Assembly: GCA_025677825.1 (NCBI GenBank)
Contig: JAIXMO010000018.1
Location: 186,001 to 250,000 of the forward strand
Source of the DNA: Helicostylum pulchrum
Lineage: Eukaryota; Mucoromycota; Mucoromycetes; Mucorales; Mucoraceae
Direction: 5' to 3'
DNA: 64,000 bases
In this document: piece by piece, positions 22,330-32,757 of the stretch
Layout: the number at the start of each line of letters is the position of its first letter
Position numbering within the stretch: the stretch's first letter is position 1
Translations under genes and position numbers: made by a program
The notes under the pieces: model-generated
Database searches by the model: none
The model's input: the letters and a program-made list of their open reading frames with translations, nothing else
Told to the model about the DNA's origin: nothing

Positions 22330-22803
22330 TTTTTAATCATGTCCGCAGCTGACTTCTATTGCAAGTGGTATCTTAAAGAAAATGAAAGAGGTAATACATC
22401 AGTTGAAGATGAAATGCGGACCTATCTGAATATTTTGTATTTACAAAATATGTTTACTAAAGTTTTTATTTTAAATGACTCGTTACAGTCGTGGACTTAA
22501 GAGCTTTGCTCTAAGAAAGTATACGAGATGTAAAAAAGGTTTACAAAGCCAAAATATCAACAAGCCGGCAAGATATAAACAAGCAGGCAAGATATTAAAA
22601 ACGTCCTTGATTAAGGTCAGTTTACCTGGTGCCTAAAAAATTGTTTGGAAAGAAGTCAGGCCGTAATAAAAAACATGAAAGAACACGACAATTCTGAAAT
22701 TGACAAATTGATGGGAAAATGTGTTGCTGAAATGGTGAATACTGAAATCAAAAAGCCTATAAAAGGTGCAGGATTCGGTATATTGATACCAGAAGAAAAA
22801 TAA
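22330..22803 (+). pseudogene. Coding-like remnants downstream of the 21.4-kb gene
   Basis: Discontinuous open stretches on the plus strand: near 22340 SAADFYCKWYLKENERGNTS, and 22657-22803 SQAVIKNMKEHDNSEIDKLM with KCVAEMVNTEIKK and GAGFGILIPEEK before a stop. The frames differ and stops intervene. They could be further exons of the gene at 21355 or a separate dead gene. Family not recognised. Confidence 0.3.
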
Positions 22804-23346
22804 AAAGATGAACTTACTGTTCGCTTTATTTCGTAGTCTTCTGTTCTTAAAGAAATAATTTTAATATGGGAAATAAATTAAAGGACTTTAAATAAAAACG
22901 GAATTTCTGTTCCCACACACAATATTGGAAATAAAGCAGTTTTAACTTTTTTGACCAAAAAGTCTAAAAAAAAAATGGTGGGAAATGAGATAGATTATCC
23001 TTTAATAATCTATTAAACAATTTCACCGTGATAAGAAATTGGTGTCATGGTAACAAACATGGTGACACCGTTGTCAATCTAAAATATTAAAAAAAAAAAA
23101 GATAGCAACAAAAAAAAAATGCACAGACAACGAGATCGAAAAAATAAGAAAGATCTCACCGTGGAAATAAGAGATTAAAAAAAAAAGAGTAATACCTAGC
23201 AAATGTAGGAGAATATTTATTATGCATAACTCCCCTAGCGAAAGAAGAAAAAAAAAGGGGTATTTTTTTATATTCAAGCTTTCTCTCCTCCCCTCTTTTA
23301 TCATTTCTCTTCTTCTTCTTTTATACTTTTGTTTTGTATATAAAAA

Positions 23347-25083
23347 ATGAACGGTAAAAAAAAAGATATACATGTATAAAAATAATAAAGAGTAAAATAA
23401 CCTGACTTTCTTTTTTTTCTTTACAGATCAACAATCAACCAGTGGTGTAAGATTAAAAATAGAAATTAAAAAAAAAAGAAAAATTCGTACAGAAAAGAGA
23501 AAAAACCAATCTCACCTTTTTTTTTTTTAGATAACAGTGATTCGTAAAAAGCTTCAAGGCTATGTTGGATTTGCCAACTTGCCAAACCAAGTTCATAGGA
23601 AATCCGTTAAAACCGGTTTTCAATTCACTTGCATGGTTGTCGGTAAAATAAAAAAAAGGTGTAAATTAAATTGTAGTTTTTATTAAAAAAAAAAAACTCG
23701 AATTATGTAGGCGAATCAGGTCTGGGAAAATCAACACTGGTCAATACATTGTTTAACACTCAGCTGTATCCTCCTAAAGAAACTGCGGAATTGTCTTCTC
23801 AAGTAACGCAAACAGTTGAAATCAAATCAACCACGGCTGATATTGAAGAAAACGGTGTAAAATTAAAACTTACCGTAGTTGATACCCCAGGTTTTGGTGA
23901 TTTTGTAAACAATGAAGAAAGGTATGTTGATGTAAAACTAAAATAATAATAATTAAATAGTAATAAAAATACACACACTAGTTGGAAACCTATTTTGGAT
24001 GATATTGAATCTCGTTGTGATGCGTATCTTGAACAAGAGAACCGTGTAAATCGTAGGAGAATGAACGATAACCGTATCCATGCTTGTCTTTACTTTATTG
24101 CTCCTACAGGTCATGCATTGAAACCAGTAGATATTGAATTTATGCGTAGGCTTCATACGCGTGTAAATTTAATTCCTATCATCGCCAAGGCTGATACCAT
24201 GACGGAAGAAGAAGTTACTTTATTCAAGGAACGTATTTTAGCTGATATTAATTATCATCAAATTCATATCTATCAAGCTCCGGTATATGAGTATGATGAT
24301 ACTGAAACCATTGCTGAAAATACTGAAATCATGTCCAAAATTCCATTTGCTGTAGTTGGCTCTGATAAAGAATTTGAATTGGATGGTGGTCGTCGTATTC
24401 GTGGTAGAATGTATCCATGGGGATTAATTGAGGTAGATAATGAAGATCATTGTGATTTTGTTAAGCTCCGACAAATGTTAATTCGGTATGTTAAAAAAAA
24501 AGGGGGGGGGGGGGAGGGAGGGAACAGTGTAAAAAAAGCTAAAAAAAAACTGTTTCTTTTATAGCACTCATATGGAAGAACTTAAAGAGTATACCAATGA
24601 TGTTCTTTATGAGGATTATCGTACAGAGAAATTAACAGCAATGGGTATTCAACAAGATTCATCTGTATTTAAGGAAGTCAAGTAAGGGAGTTAAAAAATA
24701 AATTAATTATGCAAGTACAGAATACTAAAATGCTTTTTAAATAGTCCTACACAAAAGATGGAAGAAGAAAGAGTCGCTCATGAACAAAAGTTGACTAAAA
24801 TGGAATCTGAAATGAGAGCTGTTTTCCAAGCTAAAGTAACTGAAAAAGAAGCAAAATTGAAACAATCTGAAACTGAGGTAAAAAAACAAGGAAAAATTCT
24901 ATTAAACTATTTTTTATTAATGCCCTTTTTAAAAAAAAAAAGTTATATGCACGCCATAAAGAAATGAAGGATGCACTTGATAAACAGAGATCAGACTTAG
25001 AGGAAAGAAAACGTAGGTTAGAGTCTGGAAGACCAATGACACCAGAAAAATCAAAGAAAAAAGGATTTTCCTTTAATAAATAA
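23347..25083 (+). CDS. Septin, CDC3/AspB-like
   Basis: A GTP-binding cytoskeletal subunit that forms hetero-oligomeric filaments at septa and branch sites. Eight exons: 23347-23353 (7 nt), 23427-23446, 23531-23642, 23711-23921, 23982-24485, 24565-24681, 24745-24877 and 24943-25083, giving 414 residues. [20 protein letters not shown] is the polybasic/N-terminal block. G1 is [10 protein letters not shown]3 is DTPGFGD, G4 is IAKAD, and the septin-unique element is [19 protein letters not shown]. The C terminus is a coiled coil ([20 protein letters not shown]) with a basic tail. The block sequence and coiled coil favour the CDC3/AspB group over CDC10. The first exon, ATGAACG, is only 7 nt and rests on phase agreement. 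Confidence 0.92.
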
Positions 25084-25168
25084 AATATTCTATTTTATTA
25101 TTTTTACTCTAAAGACAAATGTACAAATTAAAAGGGTTTTTGGTTATTGGGAGTTTTTCTTTTTTTTC

Positions 25169-25456
25169 CTAAAGTGGTTGCTTTTTTGGCGATTTTAATT
25201 TGATACTCCTATCCAGTCGTTTTAAAGAACGATCGATTTGACGTACTTGGGCCATCAAGTCATCGTAGGCTCTACATATTTCTTTATCGATTTCATCCCA
25301 TTCAGCTTCAGGGTATATCAGAAACGCATTTTTCAATGATGTGAATACTATTTCCATTGAGGCACGATCCGTTTGTAAGTCATCGAGGTTATTTTGAAGC
25401 TCTTCTAATTCGTCATATTGCGATTTTAACATGCGTTTTTGTCTACTATGTTTCAT
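25169..25456 (-). CDS. Small coiled-coil protein, paralogue of the 35.2-kb gene
   Basis: A single-exon 95-residue protein from the Met at 25456 (MKHSRQKRMLKSQYDELEEL). It is almost wholly helical, with IDKEICRAYDDLMAQVRQID and a basic end (SIKLKSPKKQPL). The open frame extends 40 codons upstream, but that part is hydrophobic and Lys-rich like translated A/T tracts, so the internal Met is preferred. The pattern (acidic heptads, then ...EKE..AYDDL..QV...R) recurs in the gene at 35171. Function unknown. It diverges from the next gene across about 105 bp. Confidence 0.6.
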   Translation of the reverse strand: MKHSRQKRMLKSQYDELEELQNNLDDLQTDRASMEIVFTSLKNAFLIYPEAEWDEIDKEICRAYDDLMAQVRQIDRSLKRLDRSIKLKSPKKQPL

Positions 25457-25561
25457 TTTTTTTTTACTTGGAGAAGAGAGAGAGCAAAGTGATTTTTTTA
25501 AAAATAGTAAAGTAGCACCTTTATATATCTTTTTTAAAAAGAAAAAAACAAGTATTACCTC

Positions 25562-26555
25562 ATGTTGACAAATCAAGAATTAGATATTTCTAATGTTCTG
25601 CCTACTTCCATATTAGAAATACCATCCGCCTCAACACAAGAAGATAGTAACACGAAAGGGCCTTTTTATGGTCAAGTGCCGGTTTTTCCACTCCCTGGAA
25701 TATATTCAGTTCCGATTGATGGTCAAAGCATGAGGTTTACCTTTTTTTTTGACAACTTTAATATAAAAGATTTTCGTACATTAACCCTTCTTTTTCTTTT
25801 TTCTTTTTCTTTTTTGTAATAAAGCAATGTCTCTTTCAAGTGAAATTCGTCATGATATTATTGAACTGTTTCCTACTTTATTAAACAAAGGTATATACCA
25901 AAGAAGAAAAAAAAAATAGTGCCAAGATCTCGTAACTGTTTATATTTTTTATATGCTAGAAATATACTTTAAACTGGTTAAAGAAATTCACTTGCCTACA
26001 ACAACCCAAGAAGTTCTTAATAATGACATTTACCAAAAGGAGTATAGATGGAAAATACATTTCTCCATACTGAAACGGTTGGATTCTATCGACCGTGATT
26101 GGAACATCAGGCCTCAACCATTGTTACATCAGCTGCCTATTTTATACCTGGAGCAACCCATCAACCTATTTTGTAACACTGTAAACAAATGGAACCACAA
26201 AGAAAAACTAACGTATTTTCCAATGATCGAAACAATACAAGAGCCCCAGCATGAGCATTTTATTACTCGTTATATGAGGGCAGTGCAATTGTCAAGTACA
26301 CTGGTAGATACATTAAATGCACTAGACAAACTCACAATGATAACAAATCCGGTGATAAACCATACGACACCGATTGTGTCTATGGATGATAACCCAACCA
26401 CCCCAATATCAGCACAAAACTACACTTCACAATTTAACACATTTTTACCGCAAAAGAAGTTGGACGATTTTAAAGTAATTCAAACTTGTTTAAAAGATAA
26501 TAGAAGAACGACAAGAGTATGTGAGCTAGATAATTTTCGGTTTCAGTTCGATTAA
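25562..26555 (+). CDS. Uncharacterised protein
   Basis: Exons 25562-25734, 25841-25890 and 25960-26555 join in phase to 272 residues. The acceptor before 25841 was chosen because it alone keeps the frame (GQSM then SEIRHDIIELFPTLLNK). Visible stretches are FYGQVPVFPLPGIYSVPIDG, YRWKIHFSILKRLDSIDRDW and ITRYMRAVQLSSTLVDTLNA. It has no membrane segment or signal peptide and no family motif I recognise. The stop codon (26553-26555) overlaps the stop of the convergent helicase gene (26552-26554). Confidence 0.7.
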
Positions 26556-29500
26556 GTTTGAGTGGTAAGATCTGATAATAGTCTGGCTAAACTACTAGCA
26601 TTCATACAATTTTCTACATTTTTAAAATATAATAAATATACGCGACTCTCCCTATAATCTTTTTTTCTGTGATTTTTTTTTTTTACCTTGACATTCCCAT
26701 AGTACTTGAGACCACAATTGATTCATTGTGAACAAGTTCTTATTTCCTAAAATAATTAAATGCCTACACCAAATGTTATTAAAATTAAAACTACTCTTTC
26801 GCTCAAAAATTTCTTTATATACCTCTTTGCACGGGTAAGCGCGACGTTAATTCGTGGTTGGTTTTCCATAAATTGATTCTCAGTTGTACGAACAGTAGAC
26901 AAAATAATTACATCTTTTTCTCCACCCTATTTAAATAGTTAAATCAACACAAGCAATAACAAAAAAAAAAAAAGTATATATACCTGAAATGCGTCCACAG
27001 TAGAGATTTGAACACTTTTACTGGTGCTTTCATCCGCTGCTCCAGAAGTTAAGAATTCCGACATTTTATCCACCTGTTCTTTAACTGAATTTTTTTTTTA
27101 ATAATACTGTTGAAAATATAAACAAAGAAATACTTTACATAGTGAAATAAAACCTATATCGCCCGATGAGATATCATTCGATATCAAGGATTGAATAATA
27201 TGAGCTGCGACACTGACTTCCGTATCGTTCCAGTACGATTTACTCTTGATTGATCTTTGCTCCTAAAAATAAACCGCGTCATGAAAAATTTGCTGAGCAA
27301 ATAAAATAAAAATAAAAAACTTACGGTTCCACCAACATCTACGAATAATAAAGTAGGTAAACCTTCTATTAACGGCTTGCGGTCTTCTTTGGTGACACCA
27401 TTTATCAACCTTTGTTCGTAAAATAATTTATTACTGATATTAGAGATTTGAGGGTGACACTATTTTTAAACCTGTTAAAATACAACTACACTTTTTTAAA
27501 AACACATGTATAAAGTCATTTACTCTGTATTGTGTTCTCAGCATAACGGACTATTAAAAAATGTTAATATCCAAAATATTTTACGTTAAAACCCTTTTTT
27601 TTTTTTACCTCGTGTCCCATTTCTATCATTCGATCAAATACGGTTTTATCCAACCCTTTGCCAAGTTTACCGTCCGCTGGTTGACTGGTTAAAGTGGGAG
27701 GCAATTGTAACGGATCACCAATCATAATCAATCTGTTACAAGAGAACCTCGCTAACGGCACCATGGTCAACGGTTCCATCAACTGCGAGGACTCGTCTAC
27801 CAAGACCAACGGAAACTTGACCTGGTTAAACACTTCAAACGTAGACGACATAAACGTAGTACCAACCACACCGGCATTTTGAATTTGAGATAGCCCCTCT
27901 GCTTTACGAAACTTTTGAATAGCAACAGATATGTTCTCGATATCTTGGTCCGAGTTCTTGGGGTCGTCCAACATTTGCTCAAGCTCTTTTAGTTCTTCGT
28001 TACTGTTGAGGCGCGCTTTGGTCGTATAAGGTAATAAGCTTTTGGTGATCTTTTTCATGCTGCCGATACGGACGAAGTGATCGTACCCGAGTTTCAGGAG
28101 CGTTTCGAGAATACGATCGACGGCTACGTTCTAAAACAAAACACAGTTTTAGGGCTATATGTGGGATTATGAAACTTACAAAAAAAACCTACCGTCATGG
28201 AAGAGACCAGAATTGGGTAACGAATTGCGTCTTCTGGTTCTCGATTTTCGTTTACAGAATCAATCACATCTTGAATAAATAGAATGATAACCGCTGCCAG
28301 AAAACTAAATATAATACTTTTTTAACGTATATTAATGTAAAGCAAAGTTTTTTTTTTATACCTTTTTCCAGACCCGTAAACGCCATGCACGAGTACAATA
28401 GGATGCCCAGGTTCATTATTCCAACCTGGTGTAACAATGACTGATTTCGCTACACGGCGCAACACACTATTTCTTCAATATTAGCATATGTACGAAACCC
28501 CAAAAATAACAATTTATTACCTCTCCTGATCAGCATTTAATTTATACATGGATATAGTCTCGTTCAACTTTGCTTCTATATCAACCCCATCTTCCATCTT
28601 GAGCTCAATATGCGCCATCATAGGTAACGGCTCCGCATCCTTCTTTCTATGATCCGTCAATATATACGGCAACAACGGCAACTCGTTTAACTTCTCATCC
28701 AAGGTATCCAGCATCATAAACTCGGTGCTTGCAGAAAGTGTACGTAACGCATACACCAACCCCTCACCGGTGAAGAAGCCGCTGGCCACTCGGACATCGC
28801 GCGGAGAGAGACAGTCCATCTCGAGTGCACCGTCAGAGAAGGGGCCAAAGTAAGTGCTGCGGGCTAAGAAGGTTTGGCTGGATTCAAAGGTGGGGACTTT
28901 GGAAATGATCCAGAGGTCGTCTTTGCTGTATTTGGTGTAGGATTCGCGGCTTTGGGAGACCATGAGTCGTAAGCGTTTATCGGATCCAAAGCGGTCGTCG
29001 GGTTTCAGTTGACATTGCACGTACATGCCGATGCCGCGGCTTCGCATGGCTCGTTCGAGGTCTTTGCCTTGCTTGCCTTTACCGAACTTGTCGAGGCACG
29101 GGTAGAAGTAGGCTGCGTACTGTATCATCAAGATCTAATTGTTCCGAGGAGGGTTTTTTTTAGTGTACGTTTTTTTTTTGGGGGGGTTGTGCTTACCTCC
29201 AAGTGTTCATAAATAATCTTTTTAAACGTTTCTCTGTATAAATTTACATTTGCCTAAGAAGTTTATAAGAATATATATTTGTTTTTTTTTAAAAAAAAAT
29301 TAATTGATGGACTTACAAACTTGATAGGTACAACTTTTGTTCGTTTAGGATTCTTTTTAGATTTTAATATATTAAGAATCTTTTTACTATTTGGAAACTG
29401 TAATCCGATAGATACGTAGCTTTTCGTAGTTTTTTTAGTTTTTTTTTTATATACATATATATAATTAATCACAACTCACTTTCCATCAGCAAAAGGACTT

Positions 29501-30449
29501 TTGAAAGGTTTGGATGGGTCACTGGTGGGCGTATCTTCTACACTTGGTTCTGCTGGAAGTCTTGATGCAGGAGTAAATGAACTATTTTGCAAGAGCTTTT
29601 TTTTTTAGTAACCTTTCGTAAGTATAAGTTTAAATTTTACCTAGTAGTTGATACAGCATCAGTAGTTACAGGAATTGCTGTAATTGTTGTGGTTTGTAAA
29701 GTAACGGGTACAGGTACGGGTGCAGGTACAGCAGGATGTGTGGTTTGATGAAGTGTAGACATTGTGCGTTTCGATAAGCCAACACGAACTCTCTTTTGAG
29801 TCTGTACGGGTTGCGCTTGCAGTAAAGATGGTGACACAAGCGGTACAGTTGGTTCCGGCAAATCCACATCCATTTCATCGTCTTCGTCCTCCTCTTCCTC
29901 TTCATCCTTTTGAATCATTCTTTTTTTAGGTAATGTAGTGTGTGGTATAGGTCTAGCTTGAGGTACTTGTCTAGTTTGTTGTGGTTGTGGTACGCTTCTT
30001 TGGACAGGCTCTGGTCTCGGTGCAGAAACTGATTGATTCATTGATTCAGTGGATGCCATTGATTCAACGGTCACAATATGTCCATCAAATTCCAGTTCGT
30101 CACCTTCAGCAGGTATTGCTCCTTTATAAAACTTTCTGTTGTTTATTTTTTGTTAATATTTGCTTTTTCGGCTTTTTTTTTGGGACTTACCCGTCAATAG
30201 TGTAGCCTTTTTCATCAGTTAAAACCAACTAGAAATAAATTTATTGGTATCTGCGTTTTTTTTTGTGTATAAAAGTTGTACCTTTTTGTTAAAACTGTAA
30301 TACTTCATAGTACCTATAAAGAAAAATGAATGAGTTGTATGGATTGACAAAATGACTTTTGTCGGTTTACCGTCTTGCCATGTCTTGAATTTTTTAAGCT
30401 TTTGAGCAGTGAATAGTACAATGAATTGAGTAACGGTGTGTTCTGACAT
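26552..30449 (-). CDS. ZGRF1-like protein: DUF2439 (Mte1/Dbl2-type) domain plus UPF1-like SF1 helicase
   Basis: A putative recombination/replication-fork helicase. I infer 18 exons (first 30371-30449, last 26552-26613, smallest 27 nt at 27524-27550), all phases consistent, 962 residues. The N terminus (about 1-80) matches DUF2439: IVLFTAQKLKKFKTWQDG, YYSFNKK, EGDELEFDGHIV. A Ser/Thr/Pro-rich linker follows. The helicase shows Walker A HGVYGSGKS, NVAVDRILETLLKLGYDHFV, the DEAA-like box VLVDESSQ, GDPLQLPPT, LRTQYRCHP, STVDAFQGGEKDVIILSTVR and RINVALTRAKRHLIILG. Human ZGRF1 has this same pairing, whereas budding and fission yeast have the N domain alone (Mte1, Dbl2). Nuclear action is inferred from the family. 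Confidence 0.88.
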
Positions 30450-31169
30450 TACTAAAAAAAATATTATATCTGTGTGTAAAGAGAAGTAAAATATTTCTAC
30501 GCAGTCAAACTTTTTTTTTTCTCAAGAGACGGAAAAATGTAACCAGTAAAATTTCATTGGCTTTGTTTATGATATATTTAAAAAAAAACAAGATTGCGTA
30601 GTAAAAGAGGTTGGGGATACTTTTAGGCTTAATACGATAGCTAAAAAATACTTTTGTCAAAATAAAAAATAGAACAAAAAATTATATCAATTTTTACGTT
30701 GGACAGACATATTTGCTCGATTACTGCTAAGGTGTAGAACGAGGCAAAACTTTAAATTTAAGCGGAAAGTCTTTACAGTAAGATGAATCATCCAAAAAAA
30801 ATAAGTGGGCGGTTGGCAAAAATGTCACAGCGTTTTTTTTTAGCTTCTTGCATAAAACAAGTTTAGATCTATCTTGAGAAGAGCATCTATTCTATAAAAA
30901 AAAAGAATAAATTACTTTTACTATGTATCTTTTTTTTATCGGTATGTTTTATCCTGTAAAGGCAAATGAAAAGCAAACAGACTTAAAAGACTTGAAAAAT
31001 TATCTTTTCGGGCTAAACATTTTTTCGTGTACCAGGAAATACACAACCAAGGTAGCTTAAAAACACGTGACGTAGCGCGTTGATCGCGAAATAACTTTTT
31101 TTTTGTTTTTGTTTTTTCTTTGTTTCATACCCTATTATTTTATTTTTTTTACTTAAAACGAAGAACACA
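30450..31169. other. Divergent region between ZGRF1-like and DUF262 genes
   Basis: About 720 bp, no gene seen. It contains a copy of a dispersed repeat at 30785-30862 (separate entry). The last 60 bp before the DUF262 start are T-rich. Confidence 0.5.
30785..30862 (+). repeat. Dispersed non-coding repeat, copy B
   Basis: The stretch beginning gaatcatccaaaaaaa and containing cggttggcaaaaatgtcaca, followed by a T-run and agcttcttgc...aaacaagt, is closely matched at 62051-62137 on the same strand. Confidence 0.75.
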
Positions 31170-32757
31170 ATGTCTGACTCGGTACTACCAAAGCCTCGCG
31201 TGAGAGTGATGGCGGCGTGGAAATTAAAAGGTAAATGGGGGGTTTTTTTTTCTGGTTTTTTTGTTCCTGTGTATTTTTTTTTTTTTTTGACAACTGTATT
31301 TTATAATAGAGCAAATGGACGAAGGGTGGCTCTCCTTGGTAACAATTTTTTTTAAAAGGTATTCTAGTTAATTTATACTTTTTCTTCTTCTTCGATAGGA
31401 CGCTGAATACCAAAGAGAAATTAAATGGAACAACGAAAAGATGGGTTACTTGATTGACTCTATTTTCACAAACTATTATATCCCGCCACTTCTTTTCGCT
31501 ATAAACAAAGTGAGAGCACACAATATACGAACAGCCATTGACGGTAAACAACGTTTAACTGCCATCAACAGGTTTGTGTTTCTTTTTTTTTTTGTATACA
31601 GAGGGCTTCTGTCTCTCAAGATCTTAATTTTTTTTTTTACAACAGGTTTATGAATAATGAAATTCCATACTTGCACCAGGAAACAAATCAGGAAAAGTAT
31701 TATTGTAAAACAATGGATAAAGGTAACTAAGAGATAAATAAGGGTGAGAGGACCGGGTTTGTGTATTAATTGTGGTTCATGTAGATGATGACGATCGTAC
31801 TTATTTAACTGAAGAGGAATTGGAACTTTTCAATACGTTTGAGTTTTTATGCAGTAAGTAGAGTGTAAAAAAAAAGGGTAAAATAGAGTTGACCGTTTTT
31901 TTGTTGTTGTGTTTAGTTGAGTATACAAATATTACTGTAGATCAAGAGGTAAAAAAAAATTATATGAGACAGAGAGAACAACATGCTGATTTTTTTTTTT
32001 TCAGTATGAACTATTTTCAAGAGTTCAATTAGGTGTTACAATAACAAACCAAGAAAGACTTAAAGCACATAACACACCCGTAGCAAAAATCTGCCGAGAA
32101 ATAACCGAGGCATACGATGACCTGAAAGTATACTTTGCTATCAAGAGCGAATTGACCCTTTTCCAAACTGTACTGCACATGTTCCTGACCCTTAAAACCT
32201 GCAATGACAACTTTGAGTCGTCGATGATGCGCTTATTCAAGTTTATTAAATCCAGCGACGAGCCTCCGGAAGAACACACGGAGACAGTCAAACTTACGCT
32301 TTCGACGCTCTCAAATATTGCTAAAGATGAAAAGCTCAAACATCTACTGACAGAAAGAAATGGAGTAAAATCTAACTTGAAAATAATCGATGTGGTCTTG
32401 TTTATGATGTTTAGAAAGGAGGTGAAACGACCTAGGCTTCCAAGGCTTTATGCAAACGACTTTATAAAAATTAAAAATTACATGTATGCGGAAAAGGGTA
32501 ACAAGTTGGCGATGGGAAAGGATACGTTCGCGGTAGGCATGCGGTTTGTATCTGAGCTGTTAAATGATGAGAACTTAATGCCGTCGACAAGACCCGAGGT
32601 GCATATCGTCAATGATGACAGTGATTCGGACGAACTCAAGCAAGAAGAGTATGACGAAACGTATCCTCCTGCTCCCGCTTCTGCGCCTGTGAAAAGAAGA
32701 AGAACTGTGCCTGGAAAGCCAACCGCACGAAGAGGGGGAAAGGCGCCCCGAAAATAG
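31170..32757 (+). CDS. DUF262 (GmrSD N-terminal-like) domain protein
   Basis: Seven exons 31170-31230, 31310-31338, 31399-31571, 31646-31722, 31785-31853, 31917-31948 and 32005-32757, phases consistent, 397 residues. The first 150 residues match DUF262: EYQREIKWNNEKMGYLIDSI, NYYIPPLLFAI, and the hallmark IDGKQRLTAINRFM; further on comes FEFLCIEYTNITVDQEYELF, SRVQLGVTIT and LKAHNTP. In bacteria this domain is the NTPase/nicking half of modification-dependent GmrSD enzymes; fungal copies are uncharacterised. The C terminus is acidic then basic (VKRRRTVPGKPTARRGGKAP), consistent with nuclear or chromatin location. Enzymatic activity is not established. Confidence 0.8.

Noticed and set aside
28517..29131. 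Start of a separate gene at the ATG near 29128
   Set aside because: The upstream exon 29197-29253 and the DUF2439 exons join it in phase, so one ZGRF1-like gene is preferred.
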